From Firmicutes bacterium UBA2116 (GTDB lineage Bacteria > Bacillota > Clostridia > Tissierellales > Sedimentibacteraceae): DNA of 50,731 bases. Location: the NCBI GenBank assembly GCA_002331025.1, contig DCYG01000009.1, positions 122,666 through 173,396 of the forward strand, written 5' to 3'. The first letter of the stretch is position 1; each line of letters begins with the position of its first letter. The notes beneath the pieces were generated by a model, which was given only the letters and a program-made list of their open reading frames with translations, did no database searches and was not told the DNA's origin. This document shows positions 17,001 to 25,905 of the stretch, in pieces. The position numbers were made by a program, and so were the translations under genes.

Positions 17001-17516
17001 CTAATCCTGATTTTCATCATTATTTTCATCTTCAGGTGGTACATCCTCATCTGTATTTGGTGGATCAGTCTCGGGTGCAGGTGGTTCCTCTGGCTCCTCC
17101 GCCTTAACTTCCATAACGTTAGAGTAAAAATACTCCTTGTCATTCACATACAGCTTCGTCTGACCGCCGTGAAATGTAACTCTTTGAACAATGCCCTCGT
17201 CAATAACAAGCTTTCCCTTGCTGTCATAATCCGCAACAACAACATTTTTGCCTATAAGAGATGTGGCCTGTCCTTCAATTGCCATTTTCGTTAAATCCGA
17301 CATTGCCTGCAGTGATGAAAATTGAGCCATCTGAGAAATAAATTCCGTATTGTCCATGGGATTCATCGCATCCTGATTTGTTATCTGAGCTACCAGCAAA
17401 TTCAGAAAATCCTGCATCTGCAAGCCTTCATTTCCCGTTTGTATATTTAATTCTTTGTCATCAACCTGACTGCCATATCTAGCTGATTGAGTGCCATATC
17501 CATTTATTTCCGGCAT
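17001..17516 (-). CDS. flgD: FlgD, hook assembly scaffold protein
   Basis: FlgD caps the growing hook. The 171-residue protein has the conserved N-terminal block LQMQDFLNLLVAQITNQDAM and NPMDNTEFISQMAQFSSLQ (about 30-70), a short middle domain with LIGKNVVVAD, and an unusual acidic, Pro-rich C-terminus (about 140-171, EEPPAPETDPPN). The usual C-terminal FlgD tudor/Ig domains are largely absent, so this is a short FlgD of the Firmicutes type. Confidence 0.93.
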   Translation of the reverse strand: MPEINGYGTQSARYGSQVDDKELNIQTGNEGLQMQDFLNLLVAQITNQDAMNPMDNTEFISQMAQFSSLQAMSDLTKMAIEGQATSLIGKNVVVADYDSKGKLVIDEGIVQRVTFHGGQTKLYVNDKEYFYSNVMEVKAEEPEEPPAPETDPPNTDEDVPPEDENNDENQD

Positions 17517-17528
17517 ATTTCCCCTCCT

Positions 17529-18737
17529 TTACTGATTTATTATTGTGCTCCTTGAATTCATAAGCTCTGAAAATGTGTCATCATCGCTGTTTTTACTGTC
17601 CTCATCGTAAAAGTATTCATTTCTTCTCTTGTTGTCCTGGTCAAGGTTTTGATCATCCCGATTGTATTCATTATTTTGATTTTCTTTATCGTAATGGTTT
17701 GTCAGATGATGCTCCTGGCTCGAATCGTTGGACTTAATAACAATATTAACGGTCTCTGCTGTCTTGTTTAAAGTTTTTAAAAGCTCATCCGCACTTGAAG
17801 CCAATATTTTTTGCGTTTCTTCGTTCAGTGCCTTTACCTCAACTGTCATTTTGTTATCAACCATTGTCATCTTTATGTCCACTTTTCCAAGCTCTCTTGG
17901 GTATAACTCCATAGTAACTTGTTTCGCTGTGCTGCCGTCTGCTGTATCTACCTCGGTCAACATTACGATATTATCTCTTACCTGCTCCACTATCTGAGAT
18001 TTTATCTGAGTTGATTCGTCACTTAATTGAATAATTTTGTTGTTCTCAGGGATTATCTCCTTATTTACTTTGAAATTCAGCATTTCAGCATTAGAGTTAA
18101 TATCATTTTTCAGTTTATTTCTTCTGCCTTCAATTTCTGAAATTAATTTCTCTGCCTGAGGGCTTAACGCAGGCTTTTCATTATGTACCTCATTATGTCC
18201 CTGCTCTGCATCGATATCAGATGGCTTTATATCGAGATAGCTTGTATTGCCATTGTTGAGAAAGCTATTTTCATATATGCTGTGATTTAAGCTTTGTAAA
18301 TTATTTAACTCCGGCATCATATATGCATCTGAATTCAAAGTCGTATTTTCAGTTATCCCCATAATCTGAGGAGCAATAAGGTTAAAATAGTTTTGCATCA
18401 GATATGAGCTTTCTAAAATATTTTCCGCATCTGGTTTTTCGGTTTTACCCTCATCAGATGTAAAAATATCCTTGCCGGCGATTACTTGATTTATATCTAT
18501 ATTATTCATATTTAATAAATTCAGGTAGTCTGTGCCGCTTCCTGTCAAAAGCTCCATAAAGTCATTATTCATTTCCATATTGTCCATTGTAACGGGAGGT
18601 TGATTTAAGCTGTTATCTGTCATCATATTTGTCAGCATGGCCAAAAATGTATCCTTTCCCATAACAGGAGACTTGTTTGTGTTCAAATTATTTTGTACCT
18701 GATTCAAAATATTGTTTAAATCCATGTTTACATTCAT
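17529..18737 (-). CDS. fliK: FliK, flagellar hook-length control protein
   Basis: FliK is a secreted ruler that triggers the FlhB specificity switch. The 402-residue protein has a long, low-complexity, Asn-rich N-terminal region and a C-terminal hook-length control domain (about 255-340) with VTMELYPRELGKVDIKMT and ILASSADELLKTLN. A very charged tail follows. Length and layout are normal, and the N-terminus diverges as it does in other FliK proteins. It lies between fliJ and flgD. Confidence 0.88.
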   Translation of the reverse strand: MNVNMDLNNILNQVQNNLNTNKSPVMGKDTFLAMLTNMMTDNSLNQPPVTMDNMEMNNDFMELLTGSGTDYLNLLNMNNIDINQVIAGKDIFTSDEGKTEKPDAENILESSYLMQNYFNLIAPQIMGITENTTLNSDAYMMPELNNLQSLNHSIYENSFLNNGNTSYLDIKPSDIDAEQGHNEVHNEKPALSPQAEKLISEIEGRRNKLKNDINSNAEMLNFKVNKEIIPENNKIIQLSDESTQIKSQIVEQVRDNIVMLTEVDTADGSTAKQVTMELYPRELGKVDIKMTMVDNKMTVEVKALNEETQKILASSADELLKTLNKTAETVNIVIKSNDSSQEHHLTNHYDKENQNNEYNRDDQNLDQDNKRRNEYFYDEDSKNSDDDTFSELMNSRSTIINQ

Positions 18738-18783
18738 ATTATCACCTCCTTTCGATTCTTTGATATTTTCAATGTTTCAAACA

Positions 18784-19239
18784 TTACATTGCATATTTGT
18801 TTAAAATGCTTTTATTTGAAACAAATTCATCGATAAATATTTCTTCGCTTTTCATGAATGCTTTTTTATATTTTTCCAACTCATTTTCTTTAAGCTTCTC
18901 CAAGCTTGATATTTCCATGTTGGCGTTTATAATTTCATGTCTTTTCGATTCTATTTTTTTTAAAATTATATTTTTTTCTTCTTCTTTTTTTTCTGTTTGT
19001 TTTAAAACATTGTCCATATACATCTTATAATAGGTCATTTCGCCCACAGAAACAGAAACTGCACACTTTTCAACAAATTCATCGTTTAATTGCTTAAATT
19101 CTGTTTTAAGATTCTTAATTTGCTGTTCAACAGTGCTAAGTTCACGGTTCAGGTTACCCATCTCAACTTTAAGGTTATCTAAAACCTGTTCTTTTATTTC
19201 TAATATTTTTTGAAGAGAAAAACTAAATTTTTTCATCAT
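18784..19239 (-). CDS. fliJ: FliJ, flagellar export coiled-coil protein
   Basis: FliJ is a coiled-coil stalk in the FliI ATPase ring. The 151-residue protein starts MMKKFSFSLQKILEIKEQ, a typical FliJ start, and is helical and charged throughout, with heptad-like spacing. It is preceded by a 75-bp repeat that separates it from fliI. Sequence identity is low in this family, so the call relies on start motif, length and position. Confidence 0.85.
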   Translation of the reverse strand: MMKKFSFSLQKILEIKEQVLDNLKVEMGNLNRELSTVEQQIKNLKTEFKQLNDEFVEKCAVSVSVGEMTYYKMYMDNVLKQTEKKEEEKNIILKKIESKRHEIINANMEISSLEKLKENELEKYKKAFMKSEEIFIDEFVSNKSILNKYAM

Positions 19240-19252
19240 TCACCCCTTTTTT

Positions 19253-19327
19253 GTCATTCTGAGGGTTTTAGCCCGAAGAATCTCAGATTTTAAAGGGCTG
19301 AGATTCCTCACTAACGTTCGGAATGAC
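19253..19327. repeat. 75-bp dispersed repeat, copy 3
   Basis: This unit starts GTCATTCTGAG and ends CGGAATGAC, the same 75-base length as the copy at 4053-4127. The right 29 bases differ from copy 1 by one base, while the left half is more divergent but keeps the nested inverted pairs. It lies in the 117-base gap between fliI and fliJ. Confidence 0.85.
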
Positions 19328-19356
19328 ATATTTTTAAATTATCATGAACAATAACG

Positions 19357-20667
19357 TTAAACTTCTTCCATCAAGCTCAGTATTTCATCGAAGGAATATT
19401 TTTCATCTACTCCTTGAATTAAGAAGCTGTTCACTTGATCGATTTTGCTTATTGCCTCATCTAATTTTAAGTTTGTGCCTTTTTTGTAAGCACCTATAGA
19501 AATCAAATCATAATTAGAGTAATAAACAGATAAAATTTCTCTTAATTTCTTAGCCTGAGCATTATGCTCGTCTGTTGCTATGTCAATCATTAACCTCGAT
19601 ATGCTCGCATTAACATCAATTGCAGGATAATGGTTTGAGTTTGCCAATTTTCTTGTCAACACTATGTGTCCGTCAAGTATACCTCTCACCGTATCAGAAA
19701 TTGGTTCATTAGTATCATCGCCTTCAACCAATACGGTATATATTCCCGTAATCGAACCGGTGTTAAAATTACCACTTCTTTCTAAAAGCTTAGGCAGCTC
19801 CGCATATATTGAAGGTGTGTACCCTCTTGATACAGGCGGCTCTCCGGTAGCAAGTCCGATTTCTCTCTGTGCCATGGCAAATCTGGTCAGTGAATCCATC
19901 ATCAACAGCACATTCATGCCTTTATCTTTGAAGTATTCGGCGATGGTAGTTGCCACAAGAGAACATTTAACTCTCAGCATAGCCGGCTGATCCGATGTTG
20001 CTACTACCAGTATTGACCTTTTTAACCCTTCCTCGCCTAAATCCTTATCGATGAACTCTCTTACTTCTCTCCCTCTTTCACCCACAAGAGCTATAACGTT
20101 TATATCTGCTTTTACATTTTTTGCAACCATACCCAACAGCGTACTTTTTCCTACACCGCTGCCGGCAAATATGCCCATACGCTGACCTTTACCTATGGTT
20201 AACAGTCCGTCGATCGCTTTTACTCCGAAGCTCAGGCTTGAATCAATCCTTGGTCTTGACAGAGGGTTTATATACTCATTGTCAACATAGCAGTATTCAT
20301 TGCATGTGAATTCTCCTCCGTCATCAATCGGCTGCCCGGTTGCATCAACTATCCTGCCTATCAGGAAATCTCCGACAGGTATTTTTAATTTGTGCTTTGT
20401 AGACTTGACTGTGTTGCCAAGACCGATACCTTTTATATCCTCATAGGGCATAAGCAATACTTTTCCGTCATTAAACCCAACGACCTCGGCCCGTATTGTT
20501 TTTTCTGCATCATCAGTGGATATCTCACAAACTTCGCCTATCTTATACTTCTTTCCTGTTGCTTCTATCATCATGCCGGATATTTTTTTTACTTTTCCTA
20601 TATATGTACTGAAGTCATCCTTTGCAAGTGCTTCCTGAAAATCTTTTATCTTTTGGTTAAACTGCAT
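19357..20667 (-). CDS. fliI: FliI, flagellum-specific export ATPase
   Basis: FliI is the F1-beta-like ATPase of the export apparatus. The 436-residue protein has the P-loop GIFAGSGVGKSTLLG (about 160-175), Walker B region VLLMMDSLTRFAMAQRE (about 245-262), and the conserved GEPPVSRGYTPS segment. Length is normal. Its start overlaps the fliH stop by 11 bases, which suggests translational coupling with its regulator FliH. Confidence 0.97.
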   Translation of the reverse strand: MQFNQKIKDFQEALAKDDFSTYIGKVKKISGMMIEATGKKYKIGEVCEISTDDAEKTIRAEVVGFNDGKVLLMPYEDIKGIGLGNTVKSTKHKLKIPVGDFLIGRIVDATGQPIDDGGEFTCNEYCYVDNEYINPLSRPRIDSSLSFGVKAIDGLLTIGKGQRMGIFAGSGVGKSTLLGMVAKNVKADINVIALVGERGREVREFIDKDLGEEGLKRSILVVATSDQPAMLRVKCSLVATTIAEYFKDKGMNVLLMMDSLTRFAMAQREIGLATGEPPVSRGYTPSIYAELPKLLERSGNFNTGSITGIYTVLVEGDDTNEPISDTVRGILDGHIVLTRKLANSNHYPAIDVNASISRLMIDIATDEHNAQAKKLREILSVYYSNYDLISIGAYKKGTNLKLDEAISKIDQVNSFLIQGVDEKYSFDEILSLMEEV

Positions 20668-21436
20668 TTTTATTTAACACCATTTCTTTAAGATTTTTAA
20701 GCTGTGTAGTAACACTTGTATCCACTATACCGTCCGGCGTTTCGATTATAGCGCTTCCTTCTTCCAACTCTTCTGAAACTTCAATTACCACATCACTTGA
20801 TATTTTATTCAAATCATTAATTAAATTCTTATCTGCCTGTATTGATATGGCATCATCTTTTGAAGAAATATATACCTTCACCCATTCAACATTTCTGTAA
20901 TCCTTTATGACATTTTTTATTAAGGATGTAACAATATCTTTCTTATCGCTTATTTTTTGTTTAATTATTTTTTCAGCTATATCGAAGGCCAGAGAGGTTA
21001 GTTCCTCTTCATATCCGGAGAGGATTTCTTCTTTACTGCTTTCTATTAAGGATATCATGTCGGTTAATTCTTTTAATTTTGCTTCGTTTTGCTTGTTAAG
21101 TTCCTCTTGAACCTCAACATAAGCAATTTCATACCCTTCTTTATATCCATTGTTTTTGCCAATTTCCAAGCCGGCATTATATCCTTCTTCGTATGCTCTT
21201 TTTTTGCATTCAACCGAATCAAATTGTGCATTTCTCTTTGCCGTATTTATTATTTTTAATGCCTCATCCTTAGCTTCCTTTAAAATAACCTCTCTTTGGT
21301 TATATATTTCATACAAATCTTCTTTGGCAGTGCTTAGTGTCTTAGCTTCATTATGTTCTTCAATATTATTGATACTCCTTTTACGATTATCGAATACTAC
21401 ATATTCAGCCTTGATTATATTAGACAATAATATCAT
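20657..21436 (-). CDS. fliH: FliH, regulator of the export ATPase
   Basis: FliH binds FliI and links it to the C-ring. The 259-residue protein is highly charged, with a long coiled-coil (about 30-130) including the glycine-spaced stretch EGYNAGLEIGKNNGYKEGYE typical of FliH. The C-terminal domain includes AFDIAEKIIKQKI. The longest frame starts at the ATG at 21436, but AAAGG is better spaced for a TTG at 21427, giving MSNIIKAEY, which looks like a typical FliH start. It overlaps fliG by up to 17 bases. Confidence 0.9.
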   Translation of the reverse strand: MILLSNIIKAEYVVFDNRKRSINNIEEHNEAKTLSTAKEDLYEIYNQREVILKEAKDEALKIINTAKRNAQFDSVECKKRAYEEGYNAGLEIGKNNGYKEGYEIAYVEVQEELNKQNEAKLKELTDMISLIESSKEEILSGYEEELTSLAFDIAEKIIKQKISDKKDIVTSLIKNVIKDYRNVEWVKVYISSKDDAISIQADKNLINDLNKISSDVVIEVSEELEEGSAIIETPDGIVDTSVTTQLKNLKEMVLNKNAV

Positions 21437-22439
21437 CCTTTCCGCCTTTTGCTATAATTAACTCACCTTCTTCTTCCAAACGTCTGATTACAGATACAAT
21501 TCTTTGTTGTGCTTCCTCAACATCTCTTAACCTTAAGTTGTGAGTGTATTCCAACTCAGATTTGATTGTATCGCCCATCTTAGTCGACATGTTGCTAAAT
21601 AGCATATCGGCAACATCTTTATTTGACCCTTTAATAGCATATACCAAGTCCTTACTGTCAACTTCACGAAGAAATCTTTGAATGCTCATTGGATCCATTG
21701 TAACAATGTCTTCAAATACAAACATTCTCATTCTGATTTCATCAGCAAGCTTTGCATCCTTCTTGTTAAGCTCATCAAATATGTATTTCTCGTTGCCTCT
21801 GTCCATATTGTTCATTACGTCGGCAACATAGTTTACTCCGCCTATTTCTGTAAAATCTACGGATATTATAGAATTGAATTTCTTTTCCAGTTCCTGTTCA
21901 ACGTACCTGACTATTTCCGGAGATGTTCGATCCATTTTTGCAATTCTTTCAACCACATCAATTCTTTTTTCCTTAGGAAGCTCCGAAATAACAGCAGATG
22001 CCTGATCCGCTCTGGCGTATGACAATATTAACGCAATTGTCTGCGGATGCTCGTTTTGTATAATAGTCAATAAGTTTTTATAATCTGCCTTCCTGATAAA
22101 CTCAAAGCTCTTGGTTCTCAATGTCTTAGTTACTCTTTCCAGTAAGCTTGCTGCAGTCTGAGAGCCGAACGCTTTTTCAAGAACATTTCTTGCGTATTCA
22201 AATCCGCCTTCTGTTATTACTTTTTGTGTGAGACACAATTCATAAAAATCCTTTAAGGTCTGTTCCACCGTATGGGGACTTAAATGCTGCAATCTTGATA
22301 TTTCATATGTTAACTGTTCTATTTCATCTTCTTTCAAAAATTTATATATTTTTGATGCATCATCGGCACCAAGGGATATAATAATAGCTGCGGCTTTTTG
22401 TTTGCCTGTTAGTTTAGTTTCTGCCATATTAATCATCAT
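21420..22439 (-). CDS. fliG: FliG, flagellar motor switch and torque protein
   Basis: FliG sits on the MS ring and converts stator movement into torque. The 339-residue protein contains the N-terminal KQKAAAIIISLGADDASKIYK block, the middle EHPQTIALILSY motif (about 132-143), and the C-terminal domain with the charged residues of the torque helix (LFSNMSTKMGDTIKSELEY, elements near 285-305). Two start regions are possible: ATG-ATG at 22439/22436, or an ATG at 22427 giving MAETKLTG, which is a typical FliG start. The start overlaps the fliF stop. Confidence 0.96.
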   Translation of the reverse strand: MMINMAETKLTGKQKAAAIIISLGADDASKIYKFLKEDEIEQLTYEISRLQHLSPHTVEQTLKDFYELCLTQKVITEGGFEYARNVLEKAFGSQTAASLLERVTKTLRTKSFEFIRKADYKNLLTIIQNEHPQTIALILSYARADQASAVISELPKEKRIDVVERIAKMDRTSPEIVRYVEQELEKKFNSIISVDFTEIGGVNYVADVMNNMDRGNEKYIFDELNKKDAKLADEIRMRMFVFEDIVTMDPMSIQRFLREVDSKDLVYAIKGSNKDVADMLFSNMSTKMGDTIKSELEYTHNLRLRDVEEAQQRIVSVIRRLEEEGELIIAKGGKDDIIV

Positions 22440-24006
22440 CCCCCTTTATCCATGTTCTGATAAGCTGTGCGGCTATTTCAGGATTTGCTGTTGTGAATTC
22501 CTTAAGCTGCTTTTTAATTACCTGCTCTTGTGTTTCCTGAACCTTTATTTCATCTTGAATATCCGACCATGAATAATCATTTGTTGCAGCCGCTTCAGCC
22601 GCTGCTGCAGCAGCCAGCAATGCTTCTTTTTTCTTTTTCCTTCTTCTTAATATTATAGTCAATATAAATGATAATACTGCTAAAACAGCTAGGGCTATGC
22701 CTCCGTAAATCAGTATATCTCTTAACTGTAAGTCTCCTATAATACCGGGCTCAGGTGTAATAACAGGAATCGAAGGTTCTTCCGGATCATAGAATACCAT
22801 GTTATGTAATGCGATATCTTCAGTTTTAATACCAACGGAAAAGGCTATAAGCTCTTTAACTTCCTGTAATTCTTCATCCCTCATGCTGGCTCTGTTAACA
22901 ACAGCAGCAACAGTCAGGCTTTCTATTCTGCCGGGATTGTGCTCAATTTGCTCCTTGAGCTGACTTACCAAGTAATTAATTGAATTGGAATCTCTGAAAT
23001 ATATGTTGTTTCCTTCAATTATTACTCCAGGATACGTTGGAATTTCTGCGTTCGTTTCAGTTCCCGGAATTCCGCCTACGGTTTCTCCCGGGCCCGTTAT
23101 TTCTCTTTCGTTTTTAGAATCACTGGGAACTCCCATATTTGTTTCTTCATCCGGTAAATATTGTAAAAGCTCGCTTATCTTTTTATCAAAATTAATATTG
23201 CATTTTGCCGAAACCTTAACATTTTCGGGACCATATATTCTGGCTAAAAAGTCGGTTACTTCATTGATAGTTTCTTTTTCAAATTCTTTTTCAATTTGCA
23301 ATTTCAGCTTTATTGTATCTGTTTGCTGCATTTCATCACTGACAATCAAGCTGTTGCCATCGGTATCTATAATAGCAACATTTTCTTCCTTTAAACCCTC
23401 AACGCTTTTTACTATTAACTGCATTATGCCGTTTGTTTGAGACTTTGTTAAAGCATGACCGTTAACAAGGTTAATTTTAACCGATGCCGAGGATTCTTCT
23501 TTATTTGTTTCCCAGGCGAAGCTCTTTTTTTCGGGAAGATTAATCGTTACTATTGCCTTCTGGACCACGTCTATGGTTTCTATAGATTGCTGCAATCTTT
23601 CCTGCAGCTGGAAAACCTCATATTTTCTTTTTTCATAGTCCGTAGTCATAAAGTCTATATTTTGAGTAAACACATCGTAATTGGTCCCCGTCTTGGGATA
23701 ACCGGATTGAGCTAATTGCATTCTTAATTTGCTTTCCTGTGTTTCCGGTATGAGTATGGAGCCGTTCTTTTCATATCTGTAATCTACACCGCTTTCCTGA
23801 AGAAGCTGCATTACTTCAGAGGATTCTTCTTTGCTTATATTACTGAAAAGCACCACATACTCTTTTTTGTTTAATAAAAGAGTTATTATTATTGCGGTTA
23901 ATAATAATGCAGCAAATCCTCCGATTATTAACTTTTTCTTCTTGCTGCTCTGCTTACCCCAAAACTCTACAATACTTTTCCATATATTTTTAAATTGCTC
24001 TGCCAT
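22429..24006 (-). CDS. fliF: FliF, flagellar MS-ring protein
   Basis: The 525-residue protein forms the membrane/supramembrane ring. A first membrane helix lies at about 26-46 (LIIGGFAALLLTAIIITLLL). Ring-building YscJ-like domains with YVVLFSNISKEESSEVM and LRMQLAQSGYPKTG follow, then a variable Gly/Pro-rich loop (about 290-325), a second helix (about 435-460) and a cytoplasmic FliG-binding C-terminus ending in AAQLIRTWIKGDDD. Length is normal. GGAGC precedes the ATG. Confidence 0.97.
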   Translation of the reverse strand: MAEQFKNIWKSIVEFWGKQSSKKKKLIIGGFAALLLTAIIITLLLNKKEYVVLFSNISKEESSEVMQLLQESGVDYRYEKNGSILIPETQESKLRMQLAQSGYPKTGTNYDVFTQNIDFMTTDYEKRKYEVFQLQERLQQSIETIDVVQKAIVTINLPEKKSFAWETNKEESSASVKINLVNGHALTKSQTNGIMQLIVKSVEGLKEENVAIIDTDGNSLIVSDEMQQTDTIKLKLQIEKEFEKETINEVTDFLARIYGPENVKVSAKCNINFDKKISELLQYLPDEETNMGVPSDSKNEREITGPGETVGGIPGTETNAEIPTYPGVIIEGNNIYFRDSNSINYLVSQLKEQIEHNPGRIESLTVAAVVNRASMRDEELQEVKELIAFSVGIKTEDIALHNMVFYDPEEPSIPVITPEPGIIGDLQLRDILIYGGIALAVLAVLSFILTIILRRRKKKKEALLAAAAAAEAAATNDYSWSDIQDEIKVQETQEQVIKKQLKEFTTANPEIAAQLIRTWIKGDDD

Positions 24007-24039
24007 CTATAGCTCCTAAGATTATGCAAGTGAGTTTAG

Positions 24040-24345
24040 TTAAACACCCATACGCATTATTTCATTGTAAGCATCTAACGCCTTGTTTCTTAACTGTATA
24101 ACCAAATCTAAAGACATCTCAGCTTTTTTAGTGTTAATCATTAAGTTATGTAAATCATCGCTTTCTCCGACGGAAAGCTTGTAAATATCTTCATCAACCT
24201 GTGCTTCGGCATCAACGTAATTGTTAAGCGCCTCCTCAAAGATAGATTTAAACAACAGTTCGTTTTTATCTTTAGAATTTGAAGATTTTTGTAAATCACT
24301 TAATTCGCCGATTCCGTTAATTGGTCTGATTGGTTCTATAAACAT
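24040..24345 (-). CDS. fliE: FliE, MS-ring/rod junction protein
   Basis: FliE joins the MS ring to the rod. The 101-residue protein has the family C-terminal signature with NTKKAEMSLDLVIQLRNKALDAYNEIMRM (shown in parts; residues about 70-100). It lies 2 bases after flgC in the conserved order flgB-flgC-fliE-fliF. It is exported by the flagellar type III system. Confidence 0.94.
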   Translation of the reverse strand: MFIEPIRPINGIGELSDLQKSSNSKDKNELLFKSIFEEALNNYVDAEAQVDEDIYKLSVGESDDLHNLMINTKKAEMSLDLVIQLRNKALDAYNEIMRMGV

Positions 24346-24347
24346 TA

Positions 24348-24779
24348 TTACCTCCCGATTTCCAGTGCTTTTACCGCCATTTGTTTCATAGTATTAAGGG
24401 CAGTTATATTTGCCTGATATGCTCTGTAGGCTTCCATAATATCCACTGTTTCTTTCAGGGAATCTACATTCGGCATCCTGACGTATCCGTCTTCTCCGGC
24501 ATCAGGATGCTCGGGATTATAAACGAGTTTAAATTCGCTTTGATCCTCTATAATTTCTGTAACCTCAACTCTGCCGGCTTCATATTCATTGATATTCTCT
24601 ATAAACATATTTTGAAAATTATTAACAGCTGAAAGCACTACCATTTTTCTTCTGTAAGGCTCGCCGTTTTCTGTTCTTGTAGTGTCTTTGTTAGCGATAT
24701 TTTCCGAAATTACATCCATTCTTAACCTTTGAGCCGTAAGTCCGGAACCGCTTATGTTTAACGATTGTAAAAAAGACAT
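24348..24779 (-). CDS. flgC: FlgC, proximal rod protein
   Basis: This 143-residue axial protein has the FlgC N-terminus (LNISGSGLTAQRLRMDVISE, then NIANKDTT), the PYRRKMVVL and YVRMPNVDSLKETVDIMEAY segments, and a C-terminal helix with AYQANITALNTMKQM. It lies directly after flgB and is of normal length. Confidence 0.95.
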   Translation of the reverse strand: MSFLQSLNISGSGLTAQRLRMDVISENIANKDTTRTENGEPYRRKMVVLSAVNNFQNMFIENINEYEAGRVEVTEIIEDQSEFKLVYNPEHPDAGEDGYVRMPNVDSLKETVDIMEAYRAYQANITALNTMKQMAVKALEIGR

Positions 24780-24794
24780 AATAGACCTCCTTAG

Positions 24795-25184
24795 CTATTT
24801 TTTCCCTTCGGAAATTACTGATTTTAATTTAGAAAAATATGAATTTATTTCTGATACTGCATACATATATTGAAATTGTGTTTTTGCAAGCTGGAGATTT
24901 TCTTTTTCCACGTCAACGTTGTTGCCGTCAAGGCGCAATGATAGATTGTCATTTTCATCAACGACAATTTTGCTGGATTTTATTTGATTGTTTATTTCAG
25001 ATATGGTTTTATCGTAGCGATTTTCCATATGTGATTTTAAGAAATTCTCAAAATCTACATATTTACTTTTATACCCCGGAGTTGAATAGTTTGCTATATT
25101 CTCCATAGTTACCTGTTGTCTCAGCCATAATCCGTCTAAACCCTTGCTTAATAAATTTAGATTAGTACTGTTATTAAATTGCAT
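24795..25184 (-). CDS. flgB: FlgB, proximal rod protein
   Basis: This 129-residue protein is the first gene of the main flagellar operon. It has the rod signature WLRQQVTMENIANYSTPGYK and a C-terminal helix. The leader upstream (25185-25390) carries a c-di-GMP-I riboswitch and a terminator, so its expression and that of the following operon depend on readthrough. A GGGG ribosome site (AAAAGGGGATATAAA) lies before the ATG. Confidence 0.95.
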   Translation of the reverse strand: MQFNNSTNLNLLSKGLDGLWLRQQVTMENIANYSTPGYKSKYVDFENFLKSHMENRYDKTISEINNQIKSSKIVVDENDNLSLRLDGNNVDVEKENLQLAKTQFQYMYAVSEINSYFSKLKSVISEGKK

Positions 25185-25212
25185 TTTATATCCCCTTTTT
25201 TAAAAATTTGCA

Positions 25213-25259
25213 TAAAAAATATAATTTACGTCATTGCCAGGCACCACAATAAATTATAT
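25213..25259 (-). terminator. Riboswitch-associated terminator before flgB
   Basis: On the minus strand, arms of 10 bases (ATATAATTTA and its exact complement TAAATTATAT; 25250-25259 and 25219-25228) are followed at once by a run of Ts. The loop holds a small extra stem-forming sequence (TGCCTGGCA). It lies about 30 bases after the c-di-GMP aptamer and 30 bases before flgB, the right place for an expression platform. Which state ligand binding favours is inferred (termination, as in the C. difficile flgB leader). Confidence 0.7.
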
Positions 25260-25288
25260 ATATGCATAACATTTATATAGATATCATT

Positions 25289-25360
25289 GGCAACTGGCTG
25301 CCTTAGAAATTTCCTTAGGCCCTATAGCTTTGTGACACTGCCTTTCGACAGCTTTACCTT
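25289..25360 (-). ncRNA. Cyclic-di-GMP-I (GEMM-I) riboswitch aptamer
   Basis: Reading the minus strand, the order of conserved elements matches the GEMM-I consensus. GGTAAAGC opens the P1 helix. CTGTC-GAAA-GGCAG makes a hairpin with a GNRA tetraloop. CACAAAGC leads into the second arm. That arm carries GGGCCTAAGG and CTAAGGCAGCC, a tetraloop-receptor-like CCTAAG. The terminal GTTGCC pairs with GGTAA. It sits behind a sigma-A promoter and ahead of a terminator and flgB. A type I c-di-GMP riboswitch in front of flgB is known from Clostridioides difficile, where it turns the operon off at high c-di-GMP. Confidence 0.88.
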
Positions 25361-25393
25361 TTCAATTCTTAAAATTTTCTTAAATCTAACAGC

Positions 25394-25422
25394 ATTATAA
25401 TGCAAATTGAGACAAATTGCAA
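25394..25422 (-). promoter_or_regulatory. Sigma-A promoter of the flgB operon
   Basis: On the minus strand TTGCAA (25422-25417) is separated by exactly 17 bases from TATAAT (25399-25394). The predicted transcript starts near 25387, about 25 bases before the riboswitch. The leader would be about 200 nucleotides. The stretch 25423-25545 further upstream is AT-rich and shows no other feature that I can name. Confidence 0.8.
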
Positions 25423-25545
25423 GCTTTTTTGACAAAAAATATTGGAAAATCAACACTTTTTTATTCGAATAATTATTCATTTCTCAAACGTCAGTTTAAC
25501 AATTGAAAATCAAGCCTTTTTTTGCTTTTTCCTTTAAAAGTCAAC

Positions 25546-25578
25546 AAAAATAAAAATGAATATCATAAAAGATATTCA
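25546..25578 (-). terminator. Intrinsic terminator after csrA
   Basis: On the minus strand TGAATATC and GATATTCA form an 8-bp stem with a 6-base loop, followed by TTTTTATTTTT. It lies about 90 bases after the csrA stop and before the flgB promoter. It closes the flgM-csrA unit and insulates the main flagellar operon. Confidence 0.8.
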
Positions 25579-25665
25579 CTGTTCGTTATATTTTTAACAA
25601 GTTTTATTCTATTTTTTACATAATTAACAAAATTGAGAATAATATGCAAAAAAATGTTTTAAAAT

Positions 25666-25905
25666 TTATTTTTTATTTGCGCTTTTTAGCTGGCTTTTTA
25701 AATATTTCAAGCTGTTTTTGTCTATTTTCTCGGAAGCTGTTTTATTGAATTCAAATGTTTCTTTAAGCTCTTTTCTGATAACTTTTACTTCCTTCGGAGC
25801 ATTTATCGCTACCTTCACTTTGTCCTGTGAAATTTCCGAAATTATTATTTCGATATCGTCTCCGATGAATATCGATTCAGAAACCTTTCTTTTTATTACT
25901 AGCAT
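25666..25905 (-). CDS. csrA: CsrA, carbon storage/translation regulator
   Basis: CsrA is a dimeric RNA-binding repressor that in Firmicutes blocks flagellin translation. The 79-residue protein starts MLVIKRKVSESIFIGDDIEI, the standard CsrA core, followed by VKVAINAPKEVKVIRKE. The C-terminal tail is longer and more basic than the Escherichia protein. The start overlaps the end of fliW, its protein antagonist. Flagellin (hag), the classical target, is not in this window. Confidence 0.96.
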   Translation of the reverse strand: MLVIKRKVSESIFIGDDIEIIISEISQDKVKVAINAPKEVKVIRKELKETFEFNKTASEKIDKNSLKYLKSQLKSANKK

